Shown piece after piece: positions 9,820-18,747 of a stretch of DNA of 64,000 nucleotides. Each line of letters starts with the position of its first letter. The stretch's first letter is position 1. Under the pieces are notes generated by a model that was not told the DNA's origin, did no database searches, and saw only the letters and a list, made by a program, of their open reading frames with translations. The DNA is from an uncultured Bacilli bacterium. Its GTDB lineage: Bacteria > Bacillota_I > Bacilli_A > RF39 > UBA660. The stretch covers positions 3,595 through 67,594 of the forward strand of contig CAJTYF010000006.1 of assembly GCA_910583945.1 (NCBI GenBank), in the 5' to 3' direction. A program made the position numbers and the translations under genes.

Positions 9820-10428
9820 CTACATAACAGGAGTTGTATTTCCTGCTTTAACTAATTCAGGTGTAAATTCTTTTAACCATTTATCACCAATAGATTCTTT
9901 ATCTACCTCAGCAGCAAGTGCTTCATAATAGAACTCTTTATTTTCATCTTTATTTGCTTCAAATTCAAGTTCTACTTCAGCAACTTCTTCAACAGTGTTA
10001 TCAATAGTTTTAGCAAAACCAGTTGTAAAACTAATTTTAGGCAAACAAATATATTTTTCTTGTTCTGTAAATAAATCTATTGCTTTAGTAGTCAATAACA
10101 CATCGGGTGTAATTGCTTCATCTGATAATCCATATACACCTTCTTTTAATCCTTTATTAGATAAACCAAATACTTTTCTAGCAATGGCAAGTGGCATATG
10201 AATACTCATTTTACCAGTTAATTTAACTAATTTTTTTACGGATTTAGTTTGGACTCCTTCACAATTTTTTACGATTATTTTATATTCTGATGAAAGTTCA
10301 ATTTTACCAGTACACCCCATTTTTTCGGCTTCCCCCGTTGCTAATGCTCCAGTTTCCCTTACATAATCTTTAATGTGTGTATCTGTAATTCTTACCTCAT
10401 CAAATTCTTTAATTGTATTTGTACTCAT
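9820..10428 (-). CDS. Major tail (tube) protein
   Basis: The start is set at ATG 10428 (AAGGAGG nine bases upstream), giving 202 residues beginning MSTNTIKEFDEV. An earlier in-frame ATG at 10458 falls inside the upstream gene. The protein resembles the phi13-type major tail family: an N-terminal GALATGEAEKMGCTGKIEL stretch, a beta-rich body and an acidic C-terminal half. A hairpin follows directly. Tail tube subunits polymerise on the tape measure. Confidence 0.82.
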   Translation of the reverse strand: MSTNTIKEFDEVRITDTHIKDYVRETGALATGEAEKMGCTGKIELSSEYKIIVKNCEGVQTKSVKKLVKLTGKMSIHMPLAIARKVFGLSNKGLKEGVYGLSDEAITPDVLLTTKAIDLFTEQEKYICLPKISFTTGFAKTIDNTVEEVAEVELEFEANKDENKEFYYEALAAEVDKESIGDKWLKEFTPELVKAGNTTPVM

Positions 10429-10432
10429 GGCT

Positions 10433-10909
10433 TTAAGCCTCCTTTTCAATTTCTTCATTTAACTCTTTTAATAAATTATTTACGATTTTTTCTCTTGCGA
10501 TTTCTTCCCCTTTATCAAAAAAGGGATTAGGTACATTTCTCTTTGATGTTCCCTCAGCAAATGATGGAAAGTATAAATAGCCAAAAAAAGGATTGTGTGA
10601 TGTTTTCACGACAAATCCTAAATTAAAATTTTCAGATATTAAACTTTCCGCAAATTTTGCATGGTCTCTTGGGTAACCTTTTCTACTTTTTTTATTATCT
10701 TTTTCACCAACAGGCATTCGTTTTTTGACTTCTGTTATATAAAGTTTTACCCCTTTAGTATGAAGATAATTATTTATGATAGTTTCGGCTTTTCCAGGTA
10801 ACTTTAACATGACCTCTTCCAGTTTTTTCATATCACTGTCTTGTAATTTAAAAATTCCTTTAGTATCCGAAAATTGATTAATTGCTTTAGCCGACACTAA
10901 TACATGCAC
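10433..10909 (-). CDS. HK97 gp10-like head-tail joining protein
   Basis: A protein of about 158 residues with the gp10 pattern: a basic VKKRMPVGEKD region near residue 63, an AESLI turn, a GYLYFPSFAEGT edge-strand motif and a NPFFDKGEE C-terminal helix. The start is a GTG at 10909 overlapping the upstream gene, and a second GTG at 10897 is possible. Gp10-like proteins belong to the neck/tail completion complex. Confidence 0.78.
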   Translation of the reverse strand: MHVLVSAKAINQFSDTKGIFKLQDSDMKKLEEVMLKLPGKAETIINNYLHTKGVKLYITEVKKRMPVGEKDNKKSRKGYPRDHAKFAESLISENFNLGFVVKTSHNPFFGYLYFPSFAEGTSKRNVPNPFFDKGEEIAREKIVNNLLKELNEEIEKEA

Positions 10910-11247
10910 ACTCGCTTTTCAAGACGTCCAAAACGCATAGTTAAAGAGATAACAATATCTCCTCCAACCACTTTTTTCATTTTTTCAAAATTCCCACCTT
11001 TAAATACAAGACCAGTTTTTTCCAAAGCCGTAATAAGTTCAAATTTATCTATTCCGCCAGTTTCATTAATAAAAACAAATTCGTAATATTGTATTATTGC
11101 AATTTTACTGTTCTCTTGAGGTTCAAAATCTGTAGGGTAATAAACGCAATATTTATCATACGATTCGATTTCTTCAGGTTCGGCATCATACTGAAATATT
11201 TGATAGCCTAAACTTTCAATTGCTTTAACAATTTTTTCATCTGTCAT
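10897..11247 (-). CDS. Putative tail terminator/neck protein
   Basis: A 116-residue protein with an N-terminal helix (DEKIVKAIESLGY) followed by alternating beta strands and an ELITALEKTGLVFKGG segment. Size and fold pattern resemble tail terminator or minor capsid proteins of HK97-type siphoviruses, and it lies in the neck gene block. The assignment rests mainly on position. It overlaps both neighbours by 4 and 13 bases. Confidence 0.55.
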   Translation of the reverse strand: MTDEKIVKAIESLGYQIFQYDAEPEEIESYDKYCVYYPTDFEPQENSKIAIIQYYEFVFINETGGIDKFELITALEKTGLVFKGGNFEKMKKVVGGDIVISLTMRFGRLEKRVCMY

Positions 11248-11579
11248 AACGTCACCCTTTGTAAATATAAATAATTACAAAATGGATCACTATCTTCACA
11301 TAAATAACATTCATAAAAAACATTATCTATAGACACAATCCAATTTGTATCAAACTTCATTTTAGGAATTTTAACTTTCACATCTAATTTTTTACTATTA
11401 GATTCAGCAAAAGTAATGTCTTGATTACGTTTATAGGCTTTATCATAAGGTAAGAAGCCTAATTTAACTTTTTTTTCACCGATTTTTCTTTTTGCATCAT
11501 TATAAGTTGGTTCTACTTGGTAATATTCAAGTATTCCATCGTTATAAGTTTGATGTTTTACTGTAGTCTTTTGTTGCAT
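11244..11579 (-). CDS. Putative head closure protein (SPP1 gp16-like)
   Basis: A 111-residue, beta-rich protein with a basic first half. The order capsid, connector, closure, tail terminator, gp10, major tail is close to that of characterised siphoviruses. No catalytic motif is expected. It starts inside the 3' end of the connector gene (38 bases of overlap), suggesting coupled translation. Confidence 0.6.
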   Translation of the reverse strand: MQQKTTVKHQTYNDGILEYYQVEPTYNDAKRKIGEKKVKLGFLPYDKAYKRNQDITFAESNSKKLDVKVKIPKMKFDTNWIVSIDNVFYECYLCEDSDPFCNYLYLQRVTL

Positions 11580-11865
11580 GATTAATTTGAAACCTTAAAA
11601 TAGCATCCGAAAAATTACTATCAAAAGCTTCAATACTATAATTTCTCGCATAACGACAATATTCTTTTAATAATCTTTTTGCTTCTAAATCGGAATTAAA
11701 ATCAATGGTCTCCTCACCCGCAAGGTCTTGCAAGTGAGTGATTCCATCTTTTATATAATCAAGAACGGTTTGATTGGTAAAATCATCATCCCAAGTAATG
11801 GCTAAATGCCTTTTAACTTCATCAAAAAACGGATAATCTTTTATTATCTCTTCTTTAGTTTTCAT
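11542..11865 (-). CDS. Head-tail connector (gp6/gp15-like)
   Basis: A 107-residue, mostly helical protein. It opens with KEEIIKDYPFFDEVKRHLAITWDD and contains TVLDYIKDGITHLQDLAG and RLLKEYCRYARNYS, the helical layout of gp6-type connectors that bind under the portal. It is the first gene after the capsid, with a 9-base gap. Confidence 0.75.
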   Translation of the reverse strand: MKTKEEIIKDYPFFDEVKRHLAITWDDDFTNQTVLDYIKDGITHLQDLAGEETIDFNSDLEAKRLLKEYCRYARNYSIEAFDSNFSDAILRFQINHATKDYSKTSNL

Positions 11866-11874
11866 TGATTACCT

Positions 11875-13059
11875 TTATAACGTTGGTGTATTTGATGTCG
11901 AAGTAGTTTCAGTTTTAGTAGTTACCTCATTTACAACATTAACATTAACAATGTTATCAACGACAAGTTTTGAAATATCTAAATATAGAAATGAATCATT
12001 ATCTAAAGGTCTGCCTGTACCATATAATTTAGCAAGATAAACCGTTTCATCTTCTAAAAAATGATATTGTTCAGATTTATCAATATTTTGAGCCCCTAAA
12101 CCTAAAAAATACTTTTTGGCAATTCCCATTACACCTTTACCTTTAGCAACTTCACAAGACTGAACAAAATCAATTGGGAAAGGTAAATTATTCACCCATC
12201 TTCCGTCAGCGGTTCTATAATAGATTGAAGGTAAAATCTTAGAATAGTAATCGAATGGATTGACAATAAATAATGCACTCGCGACTTTGCGTTTTCCGTC
12301 GTTCGTTAAGGTGGCCATTAAATTACCTAAAGTAACAAGATTTAAATTTGTAATTTCTTGAGCTGTTTTTTGTGGATATACGCCTTCAACAACATTTCCT
12401 TTTAAGTTTCTATCCATCCCAATTGGTTTATCTTTTCCATCACCTGTGACCATTGCATTTTCAAGTCCGATAGCCAATGATTCTAATAAAAATCTTCTTA
12501 CAAACATATCTAGATATTTTGGCCCAAGATCTAAATGAGCATTTGCAATTGGTAAGTATGCAGATAATTTTTGAGCATTTGTAGTAATCTTTTTAAATGC
12601 TGAACTTAATTCTTTTTTGATTTTTTCGGTTAACTCACCCCACCATGCAGCGTCTACGTCTCCATTACGAACGATAATTTCTGTGATGCCTGTAACATTT
12701 TGAAAATTAACTTTTTGTAATAATTCATGAGTGTGTTCTAATTCATCAAACACATCATCTGTAATTGTTCTAGGCATTTCGATATTTGTAAGAGATGATT
12801 TTGTTTTAATAGCATTGGCTAAGGCTTTATAATATTTTTCTTCTTCAGAAGTTAATACTCTAACGCCTCTTTTTGATAAAACTTCACTATCTTTACTAGC
12901 AATAATGCTTTCATATTCTGTTCTTACCTCTTCCGCTAAAGTATTAAAATATTCCGTAATTTCTTCAACGAATTCCTCCGCTTTATTCTCACGAATAGCA
13001 TTTAATGCTTTACTTTTGATTTCATCTTTTTTGATATTTTCTATGTCTTTATTTTTCAT
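11875..13059 (-). CDS. HK97-fold major capsid protein
   Basis: A 394-residue protein. The N-terminal 80 or so residues are charged and coiled-coil-like (delta domain, normally removed by the protease). The rest carries HK97-type features: RTITDDVFDELEHTHELLQKVNF, a WWGELTEKIKKELSSAFKKI region, LPIANAHLDLG, and the AMVTGDGKDKPIG turn near residues 203-215. It is preceded by the ClpP-type protease gene. It has no L27-like leader, unlike the tail protein at 320-1972. Confidence 0.9.
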   Translation of the reverse strand: MKNKDIENIKKDEIKSKALNAIRENKAEEFVEEITEYFNTLAEEVRTEYESIIASKDSEVLSKRGVRVLTSEEEKYYKALANAIKTKSSLTNIEMPRTITDDVFDELEHTHELLQKVNFQNVTGITEIIVRNGDVDAAWWGELTEKIKKELSSAFKKITTNAQKLSAYLPIANAHLDLGPKYLDMFVRRFLLESLAIGLENAMVTGDGKDKPIGMDRNLKGNVVEGVYPQKTAQEITNLNLVTLGNLMATLTNDGKRKVASALFIVNPFDYYSKILPSIYYRTADGRWVNNLPFPIDFVQSCEVAKGKGVMGIAKKYFLGLGAQNIDKSEQYHFLEDETVYLAKLYGTGRPLDNDSFLYLDISKLVVDNIVNVNVVNEVTTKTETTSTSNTPTL

Positions 13060-13077
13060 TTTTATTTCCTCCTAAAA

Positions 13078-13800
13078 TTATTTCAAATTAAAAAGCGATG
13101 ATTTCTCATCACTTTGATTATTTTCTTTTTGTGTATTTATTTGTGAAACAATATAACTTGTTTCCTTAACTACTTTTTTTGATTTATAATCTCTTATGAT
13201 ATTAGTTAAACTAGAAAGTGCATTTTGTTTAATTCCTTTTTCTTCGTTTAACTCTAATATTTCATCGCAAAATCCTTTTTCCAGTGCTTCATCGGCTGTA
13301 AGATAAGTTTCTTCATCTAAAAGAGTTTGTAATTCCTCTTTTTCAATTTTTATCTTCGCTAAATAACATTCAACGACAGCCGCCATGATTTTGTCCATAT
13401 CATCCGCCGTCTTACGTAATCCATTTGAATTTCCTACAGTATAAGTCCAACAATTATGAATCATCATTAATGTATTACTTGGCATGACAATTTTATCTCC
13501 AGCCATGGCAATAATAGAAGCAGCACTTGCAGCGATAGCATCTACATAAGTAATAATACTTGCTTCTTTACTTTTTGCACGTAACAAATTGTAAATGGCT
13601 AACCCTGTGAATGTATCTCCTCCTAAACTATTAATATGAACATTAATTGTTTTAGCGGTTGTTTCTTCTAACTTTTTTCTGATGTCACTTGCGGATGTAT
13701 CTTCCTCCCACCATGCATACTCTACAATATCGCCATAAACATATAAATCGGCTTTTTCGTTATTTTCATCTTCTAAAAATTTCATAAATGTTTGATTCAT
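13078..13800 (-). CDS. ClpP-type head maturation protease
   Basis: A 240-residue protein with the ClpP fold: NVHINSLGGDTFTGLAIYNLL near residues 53-72, catalytic Ser in IAASAASIIAMAG (about residues 88-100), catalytic His in MMIHNCW, and TYLTADEALEKGFCDEI with the Asp region. It trims the capsid delta domain during head assembly. It lies between portal and capsid, and its start overlaps the portal stop by four bases. Confidence 0.9.
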   Translation of the reverse strand: MNQTFMKFLEDENNEKADLYVYGDIVEYAWWEEDTSASDIRKKLEETTAKTINVHINSLGGDTFTGLAIYNLLRAKSKEASIITYVDAIAASAASIIAMAGDKIVMPSNTLMMIHNCWTYTVGNSNGLRKTADDMDKIMAAVVECYLAKIKIEKEELQTLLDEETYLTADEALEKGFCDEILELNEEKGIKQNALSSLTNIIRDYKSKKVVKETSYIVSQINTQKENNQSDEKSSLFNLK

Positions 13801-14945
13801 GATTTATCACCCTCTTTCTCATTTTCTTTACTTAAATCGGCACTATAATTTTTTGTTATGTAATGTGTATTTGCCCATTCCTCGTCTACCTCCTCAAATT
13901 TAACAATTCTTCTTACTTCATTCGGACTATAACCATTTCTTATTAATGCCTCTTGATTAGAAGCCGTCTTTAAAATATCAATATGTTCTAGTGAAGAAGT
14001 ATCTATCTTAAGATAAGTACCCTCTAAATAAGACTTTTTTCCGTATAACTTACGGTTAATTTCATCTCCAAACATATTAGCAACAGGATCTAAACAAAAT
14101 GTCTCGAAACTATGTAAAGAAGATTCTAAGTCGGCAAGATCTCCCATTAATAAACCTTTTGGAATATTGAAAGCCGTTCCTGTAACGGAAAAAACTTTAT
14201 CAATCAACTTGTTTATTTCTTCACTATTAGTTGTTGACTTGTTTTTATCTGATTCAATAAACTCAAAACCTTCCTCAGTAGTCAAGATTGAATTTTGACC
14301 TTCAAAATAATTTTTAAACTTTTCATGAATAAAATTTCTTAAAGCCTCTTGATCTTTAAATCTTTGAGAAAGCATAGCTCCAATTTTTACTTGACCCTTT
14401 ATTCCTCCGCGTTTACAAAAATCTCTCATGGCATGAGAAATTAATTTTCCATAAGAGGCATAAAGACCATTAATTAATTCCACGATTTCTTGATGATTAA
14501 AGCGGGTGTAAAAAACTTCGTTCATGTAATATTTTTTGTTCAATGTAAGTGTTCCAATTTTAACATTTGTAAATTCATTGGGGTACAAGACTTTATCACC
14601 TTTTATAAATGAATCGGCAATAAAAAAAGAACCATTTTCTTGAATGATAAGAACTTGGTTTTCATACACTAATTTTGAAATGGCTTCATTCCAAAATTCC
14701 TGGGCATTTTGATTTACGTTTGGTTCGACATTAAATAAATAGTAATTATCTCTTTTTATTTCTTTATTTTTGAAATACGTCCGAAATTCGCTATTAGCAA
14801 GACCTTTTGAAATCAAATTAATCGCACTAAAAATAGCAAGTTCCTTATAGTACACTTCAAGTAAAATATTAGTATCAAAGGATTCGGAAATATTGGCAAT
14901 TCCATCTTTATCAAAAGCACTTTTTAACCATTGAAATAGCCTCAT
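13797..14945 (-). CDS. Phage portal protein
   Basis: A 382-residue protein of the HK97-type portal family. It starts MRLFQWLKSAF and contains FSAINLISKGLANSEF, a VEPNVNQNAQEFWNEAISKL region, FNIPKGLLMGDLADLESSLHSFETFCLDP and a C-terminal RNGYSPNEVRRIV motif. The portal dodecamer is the channel for DNA packaging. It is 14 bases downstream of the terminase large subunit. Confidence 0.92.
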   Translation of the reverse strand: MRLFQWLKSAFDKDGIANISESFDTNILLEVYYKELAIFSAINLISKGLANSEFRTYFKNKEIKRDNYYLFNVEPNVNQNAQEFWNEAISKLVYENQVLIIQENGSFFIADSFIKGDKVLYPNEFTNVKIGTLTLNKKYYMNEVFYTRFNHQEIVELINGLYASYGKLISHAMRDFCKRGGIKGQVKIGAMLSQRFKDQEALRNFIHEKFKNYFEGQNSILTTEEGFEFIESDKNKSTTNSEEINKLIDKVFSVTGTAFNIPKGLLMGDLADLESSLHSFETFCLDPVANMFGDEINRKLYGKKSYLEGTYLKIDTSSLEHIDILKTASNQEALIRNGYSPNEVRRIVKFEEVDEEWANTHYITKNYSADLSKENEKEGDKS

Positions 14946-14959
14946 ATAATCCCACCTTT

Positions 14960-16630
14960 CTAAAATGTGATTGTGTCTAGAAATATTTCTCGATCTAAGT
15001 CAATATTTGGAATTTCATCTTCAAGACTAATTGCAGCAACAAAAGCCATAAAACCATCTGTCTTACGCAATCTTGGTTCAAATTTCTTGTAAGATTTATT
15101 TCCTTTTTTATCAATATCAACAAATGTATTACGAATATACCAACGCATTAAAGGATCATCTCCCATAATTAAACGATGGTTGGCAAAAATCTCATCAATT
15201 AAAGGAGCTACTTTATTATGAGTAATGTAACCATTTCCAACTAAAACTAATAAGCCATCTGGATGTTCTTTGTCTTTCGGGTAAATTCCTACTTTATCAA
15301 AGGTTTCTTTCATAGCATTATAACGAAATCTGTCCATAGCAATTCTTTTGATATTATACTTTTTACATGCCTCTAAAAACCATAGGACAACTAGCTCCGC
15401 ATTAATCGTTTTTCCTTTTGTTTTTTCACATAATCCTTTTTCTTCTGCTAAAGAAATATCAAACTTTATTCCTTTTAAATCAGGACTATTTTCACATATA
15501 AAAGTATGATGTAACCAAATATATTTATTTTGTTTTTTAAACAGTAAACCCACCGCACAAAAATCCCTAATTTCCGCAAAGTCAATTCCACCAACAGCGG
15601 TGTAATTTTCTAAATTTGGAATTTCTTGATTTGTGGCTAAAATATCTTCCCATGCTGCAACTTCATGTGCTTCATCTCGATGAGGTAAGTTCATTCGTTT
15701 CGTCATAAACTCATTTCTTTCATGAGGTCGTAATTGCATAGACTGATACTTATCAAGCATTTCTTGTTTTAAAGCTGGCAAATAAATAATAGCTGGACAT
15801 GCTTTTACCCAATTATCAGGATTATCTACTTCATTTTCATCATCTAATTCACATACAAATGGAAACATTCTTGAATTTGGAATAGAACCTTCCAAAACGC
15901 AAGAAGCCTCATCATCAATCGAATCTAAGACACCTTCTCTGACATCTCCATCTGTTGTAATCATAAATGTCCTTCCATCTGCCACTTTTCCAAGCCCTGA
16001 TGTATGAACATCTATATTTTTAAATGTTTCATAAGCATGAATTTCATCAAATATGACACATCCTGGACGACCACCGTCTTTGGTTTTAGGATTAGAAGTA
16101 TAAAATCTTAATTTTGATTTTGTTTTTTTAAATATAATTTTTTCTAAAGTATATAAAAACTTTTGAGCCAACTTTTTATTATTGGGATTATCTAAAACGT
16201 TATAAACATCTTCAAAAGAAGTCTTGGCTTGTTCCTCACTATTAGCGACAATGTCAACATTATAGCCCTGAATTCCATTAATATTAGAAATAAAAATAAA
16301 CGCTATTGCTGAAATAAAACCATTTTTACCATTTCCTCGTCCCATTTTTATAAAAAAGTTGTTAAAAACGAGTTGATTATTCTTTTTATAACGTAAAAAA
16401 ATACATGATAATATGTATTTTTGAAACGGAAATAATTTAAAAAAGTATTTCTCAATAGCTCTTATTGATTTTTCTATTTTCTCTTCTTCAAAGTAAACAT
16501 CTTCTTGTAGTTTTCGTTTAACAAATTCAATATTTTGCTTGACTTTTTTACATACTTTAAATTTCTTTTGTTCGACTAAATCAAAATATTCTTGAACATA
16601 CTTATAATTCGTCATCGTCATCACCATCAT
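14960..16630 (-). CDS. Terminase large subunit
   Basis: About 556 residues. The ATPase half contains an FIKMGRGNGKNGF Walker A region near residue 92, a Walker B at VIFDEIHAYE, and a coupling TTDGD. The nuclease half contains the Asp pair in GGIDFAEIRDF and AMDRFRYNAM. It powers DNA packaging. Several in-frame ATGs crowd the start (16630 to 16612) and overlap the small subunit, so the exact start is uncertain. Confidence 0.93.
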   Translation of the reverse strand: MMVMTMTNYKYVQEYFDLVEQKKFKVCKKVKQNIEFVKRKLQEDVYFEEEKIEKSIRAIEKYFFKLFPFQKYILSCIFLRYKKNNQLVFNNFFIKMGRGNGKNGFISAIAFIFISNINGIQGYNVDIVANSEEQAKTSFEDVYNVLDNPNNKKLAQKFLYTLEKIIFKKTKSKLRFYTSNPKTKDGGRPGCVIFDEIHAYETFKNIDVHTSGLGKVADGRTFMITTDGDVREGVLDSIDDEASCVLEGSIPNSRMFPFVCELDDENEVDNPDNWVKACPAIIYLPALKQEMLDKYQSMQLRPHERNEFMTKRMNLPHRDEAHEVAAWEDILATNQEIPNLENYTAVGGIDFAEIRDFCAVGLLFKKQNKYIWLHHTFICENSPDLKGIKFDISLAEEKGLCEKTKGKTINAELVVLWFLEACKKYNIKRIAMDRFRYNAMKETFDKVGIYPKDKEHPDGLLVLVGNGYITHNKVAPLIDEIFANHRLIMGDDPLMRWYIRNTFVDIDKKGNKSYKKFEPRLRKTDGFMAFVAAISLEDEIPNIDLDREIFLDTITF

Positions 16631-16979
16631 ATTGTGGCTTTGACATCTTCGATGGCTTTAAACCCAAGGCATCCAAAAGTTTAATCATTTGAGCATTGGT
16701 TCTATTATATAAATCAATGCTTGGATTATTTCTTGAACCCTTTTGACCTCCACCATTATCATATTCAATTGAGACCCCTCGTTCTCTTATGTCCTGGGCG
16801 AGCATACATTTTGTGTCATACATCGTTAGATAATCCTGGAGTAAATCTTCTGTATAATTATTATAATTATCATTGATTTCTAACTGTTCTTTCAGACTTT
16901 CGTATAATTCTTTTCGCTTACCCGCAAGCCGTGGTTTCTTCTTTTTTGTTTGCTTAATCGTATCTGAAGTGGTTGACAT
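16602..16979 (-). CDS. Terminase small subunit (P27 family)
   Basis: The start is set at ATG 16979 (MSTTSDTIKQ) behind a G-rich ribosome site. The longer frame to 17066 begins inside non-coding-like sequence. The 125 residues include a basic N-terminus, a helical LAGKRKELYESLKEQLE region, an ESSY-like DYLTMYD helix, and NNPSIDLYNRTNAQMIKLLDALGLKPSK, typical of P27-type subunits. The acidic DGDDDDEL tail overlaps the large subunit start. Confidence 0.85.
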   Translation of the reverse strand: MSTTSDTIKQTKKKKPRLAGKRKELYESLKEQLEINDNYNNYTEDLLQDYLTMYDTKCMLAQDIRERGVSIEYDNGGGQKGSRNNPSIDLYNRTNAQMIKLLDALGLKPSKMSKPQYDGDDDDEL

Positions 16980-17088
16980 GTACCCCACCCCCTTCACATG
17001 AGTTTTTTGAAAATTTTCTTTTCGCACTACCCCCTTACGTTTCCAGCACCCCCAAATAGAGGGCAAATTTTTTGATGGGGGGGATTAA

Positions 17089-17403
17089 TTACCATCGTTC
17101 ATCCTGCCAAAACTTAGTTCTCTTTTTAAATTTAAATCTTCCATGCTCTTCATTGTGACATGAAGTACATAATGTGATTAGATTTTTATTATCAAAAGCA
17201 AGTTCTGGAAAGTCTTTAAGTTCTTTCTTATGATGAACTTCTAGTTTACGTTTCTTTCCTTGAAAGTTAGGATTGTTTGTTGTAACTTTTCCTTTTGCTT
17301 TACAAGATTGGCATTCGTAATTGTCTCGTTTTAATATTTCTTTTCGTTTTTTCTTCCAACGTTTTGTTTTATAAAAACTTGCGTCGGTTATTCGTTTGGG
17401 ATT
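17089..17403 (-). CDS. HNH endonuclease without a standard start codon
   Basis: The open frame reads PKRITDASFYKTKRWKKK, then CQSC, LEVHHKKEL, NLITLCTSCH and a stop at 17089. The VHH and two CxxC pairs form a complete HNH zinc nuclease of about 100 residues, the kind found beside terminase genes and needed for packaging in HK97-like phages. There is no ATG, GTG or TTG between the upstream TGA (17404-17406) and the first zinc pair. The only options are an ATA at 17391 or a -1 slip from the upstream gene at C CCA AAC (17394-17400). Confidence 0.8.
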   Translation of the reverse strand, partial: NPKRITDASFYKTKRWKKKRKEILKRDNYECQSCKAKGKVTTNNPNFQGKKRKLEVHHKKELKDFPELAFDNKNLITLCTSCHNEEHGRFKFKKRTKFWQDERW

Positions 17404-17777
17404 TCACCTTTATTTGAATTCATAAGATTGTTAGCAAATTCTTTTTCTTCCTCTGTTAGTTCAGGAATCTCTTCTTCATCATCATCTTCTTTATCTTCTG
17501 TAGATTCTCCCTCAACTACAGCAGCCTCTTGAATTAATTGATCATCGTAATATTTTAAATAACCTAAATCAATTAAACTTTCGGCTCTTTCTCTAGTAGT
17601 TCTGTAACAATCATTAATTCTCATTAATTTTTTATTGTTTGTGCTATCTTGGAATTCTTTTTCGACATTACAGTAAACAATATCATCAGAACTTACTACT
17701 TTTTTTACAGTTATAACATCATTAATATTTTCTTTAGTCTTTTCAGTAAAATTCTTTTTAACATTCTTTTTTGACAT
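17388..17777 (-). CDS. Hypothetical acidic phage protein upstream of the HNH gene
   Basis: A 129-residue protein with a basic N-terminus (MSKKNVKKNFTEK), a beta/alpha middle containing CYRTTRERAESLIDLGYL (resembling a small DNA/RNA-binding or MTH-like turn) and a very acidic C-terminus (EDKEDDDEEEIPELTEEEKE). No function recognised. Its last codons ATC CCA AAC GAA TAA contain a slippery heptamer that would lead into the HNH frame. Confidence 0.7.
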   Translation of the reverse strand: MSKKNVKKNFTEKTKENINDVITVKKVVSSDDIVYCNVEKEFQDSTNNKKLMRINDCYRTTRERAESLIDLGYLKYYDDQLIQEAAVVEGESTEDKEDDDEEEIPELTEEEKEFANNLMNSNKGEIPNE

Positions 17778-17808
17778 TTTTATGTCTCCTTTCTTTTTTC
17801 ACCAGCAA

Positions 17809-17836
17809 AAAAACACATCTATTTCAATGTGTTTTT
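17809..17836 (-). terminator. Rho-independent terminator before the late operon
   Basis: AAAAACACAT pairs with ATGTGTTTTT around an 8-base loop, followed on the minus strand by seven T. It separates the late regulator gene (17,946-18,365) from the packaging genes. The structure is nearly symmetrical, so it could act in both directions. Confidence 0.75.
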
Positions 17837-17945
17837 ATTTAGGTTAAATAGTGACTGTGAAATTTCTTTATAGACTTTCACAATACAAATATAACACATC
17901 AAAAACGAACAAAACGAACAAAATGCAATTTTTTTCAAATTTTTT

Positions 17946-18365
17946 TCATTTTTTTTCAAAAAAACGTTTATAATCCATTCTCACACTGTTTTCTGTTCCA
18001 CCAACTATGTAAGCGATTTTCTGCCACGAATACCCATCGAAACACTTATGTTCAATGATTTGTCTCATTCGGCTTTCAGGAATTTGTTGAATAAATTCTT
18101 CTATACATATCTTTACATCTAATAAACGATTTAGTCTTGCTTGTTTCAAATTTTTATATTTTTCAACCTTTTGCATAATTTCGTAATTTATTCCAGTTAT
18201 TGTTAAACTTACTTTTTCAAATGGTGGTTTATTCATAGAAGTCTCTACGCAATCTTTTGCATAACCTTTTGATTCTAATTTTTTTATGGTATTTTCTACT
18301 TTTGTAATTTCTTTTTTGATATCGTTATATTGCAATAACAATTCTTTTAAAGTGGTATTTATCAT
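17946..18365 (-). CDS. ArpU/RinA-type late transcription regulator
   Basis: A 139-residue protein: an N-terminal coiled coil (residues 8-32), then a C-terminal sigma-region-4-like HTH, SRMRQIIEHKCFDGYSWQKIAYIVGGTENSVRMDYKRF. This layout and the position just before HNH/terminase match ArpU/RinA/DUF1492 proteins, which activate late phage genes. Tandem AAACGAAC units lie at about 17,900-17,925, between this gene and the late operon; their role is unknown. Confidence 0.75.
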   Translation of the reverse strand: MINTTLKELLLQYNDIKKEITKVENTIKKLESKGYAKDCVETSMNKPPFEKVSLTITGINYEIMQKVEKYKNLKQARLNRLLDVKICIEEFIQQIPESRMRQIIEHKCFDGYSWQKIAYIVGGTENSVRMDYKRFFEKK

Positions 18366-18405
18366 ATTTCCTCCTAAATAGCCACTATTTAACCTTTTTA
18401 AAAAA

Positions 18406-18510
18406 CTATTTTTTATTATTCATGTTACATCCAACTATTATTAAGAACGTTATAGTTGCTATAACTCCTAAAATGAAACCTAATAATAAAGGACTTATAG
18501 TCATCGTCAT
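18406..18510 (-). CDS. 34-residue single-TM peptide
   Basis: The peptide MTMTISPLLLGFILGVIA continues TITFLIIVGCNMNNKK and stops at 18406. It has one membrane helix (residues 6-27) and a Cys near its end. It lies between two phage genes with a weak GGTGTGGAAA ribosome site. Small one-TM phage peptides may act in lysis, exclusion or be inert; nothing more can be said. Confidence 0.5.
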   Translation of the reverse strand: MTMTISPLLLGFILGVIATITFLIIVGCNMNNKK

Positions 18511-18531
18511 TTTCCACACCCAATCTACTTT

Positions 18532-18747
18532 TTAATCCCGAACTATTTGATCATCTTTAACATGATTTTTTTCTTTATCTTTTTTAAATTGCTTTTTATC
18601 TTCGTATGAATACGCATAATAAGGATTATTTTTAATTTCTTTTCTTAATTTGTAAAAACTACAATTTTCACAATTCATTTCTTTGAAAACATTACATTGC
18701 GATTTGTTGTTTTTTTTGAAATGCGCAAAACAATCTTCTTTTATCAT
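18532..18747 (-). CDS. Small Cys-rich phage protein
   Basis: A 71-residue protein with four Cys in the first half (EDCFAHF, QCNVF, NCENCSFYKLRKEI), which suggests a zinc-binding knuckle, followed by a charged Lys/Asp tail. It overlaps the upstream gene by four bases. Function unknown. Confidence 0.6.
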   Translation of the reverse strand: MIKEDCFAHFKKNNKSQCNVFKEMNCENCSFYKLRKEIKNNPYYAYSYEDKKQFKKDKEKNHVKDDQIVRD

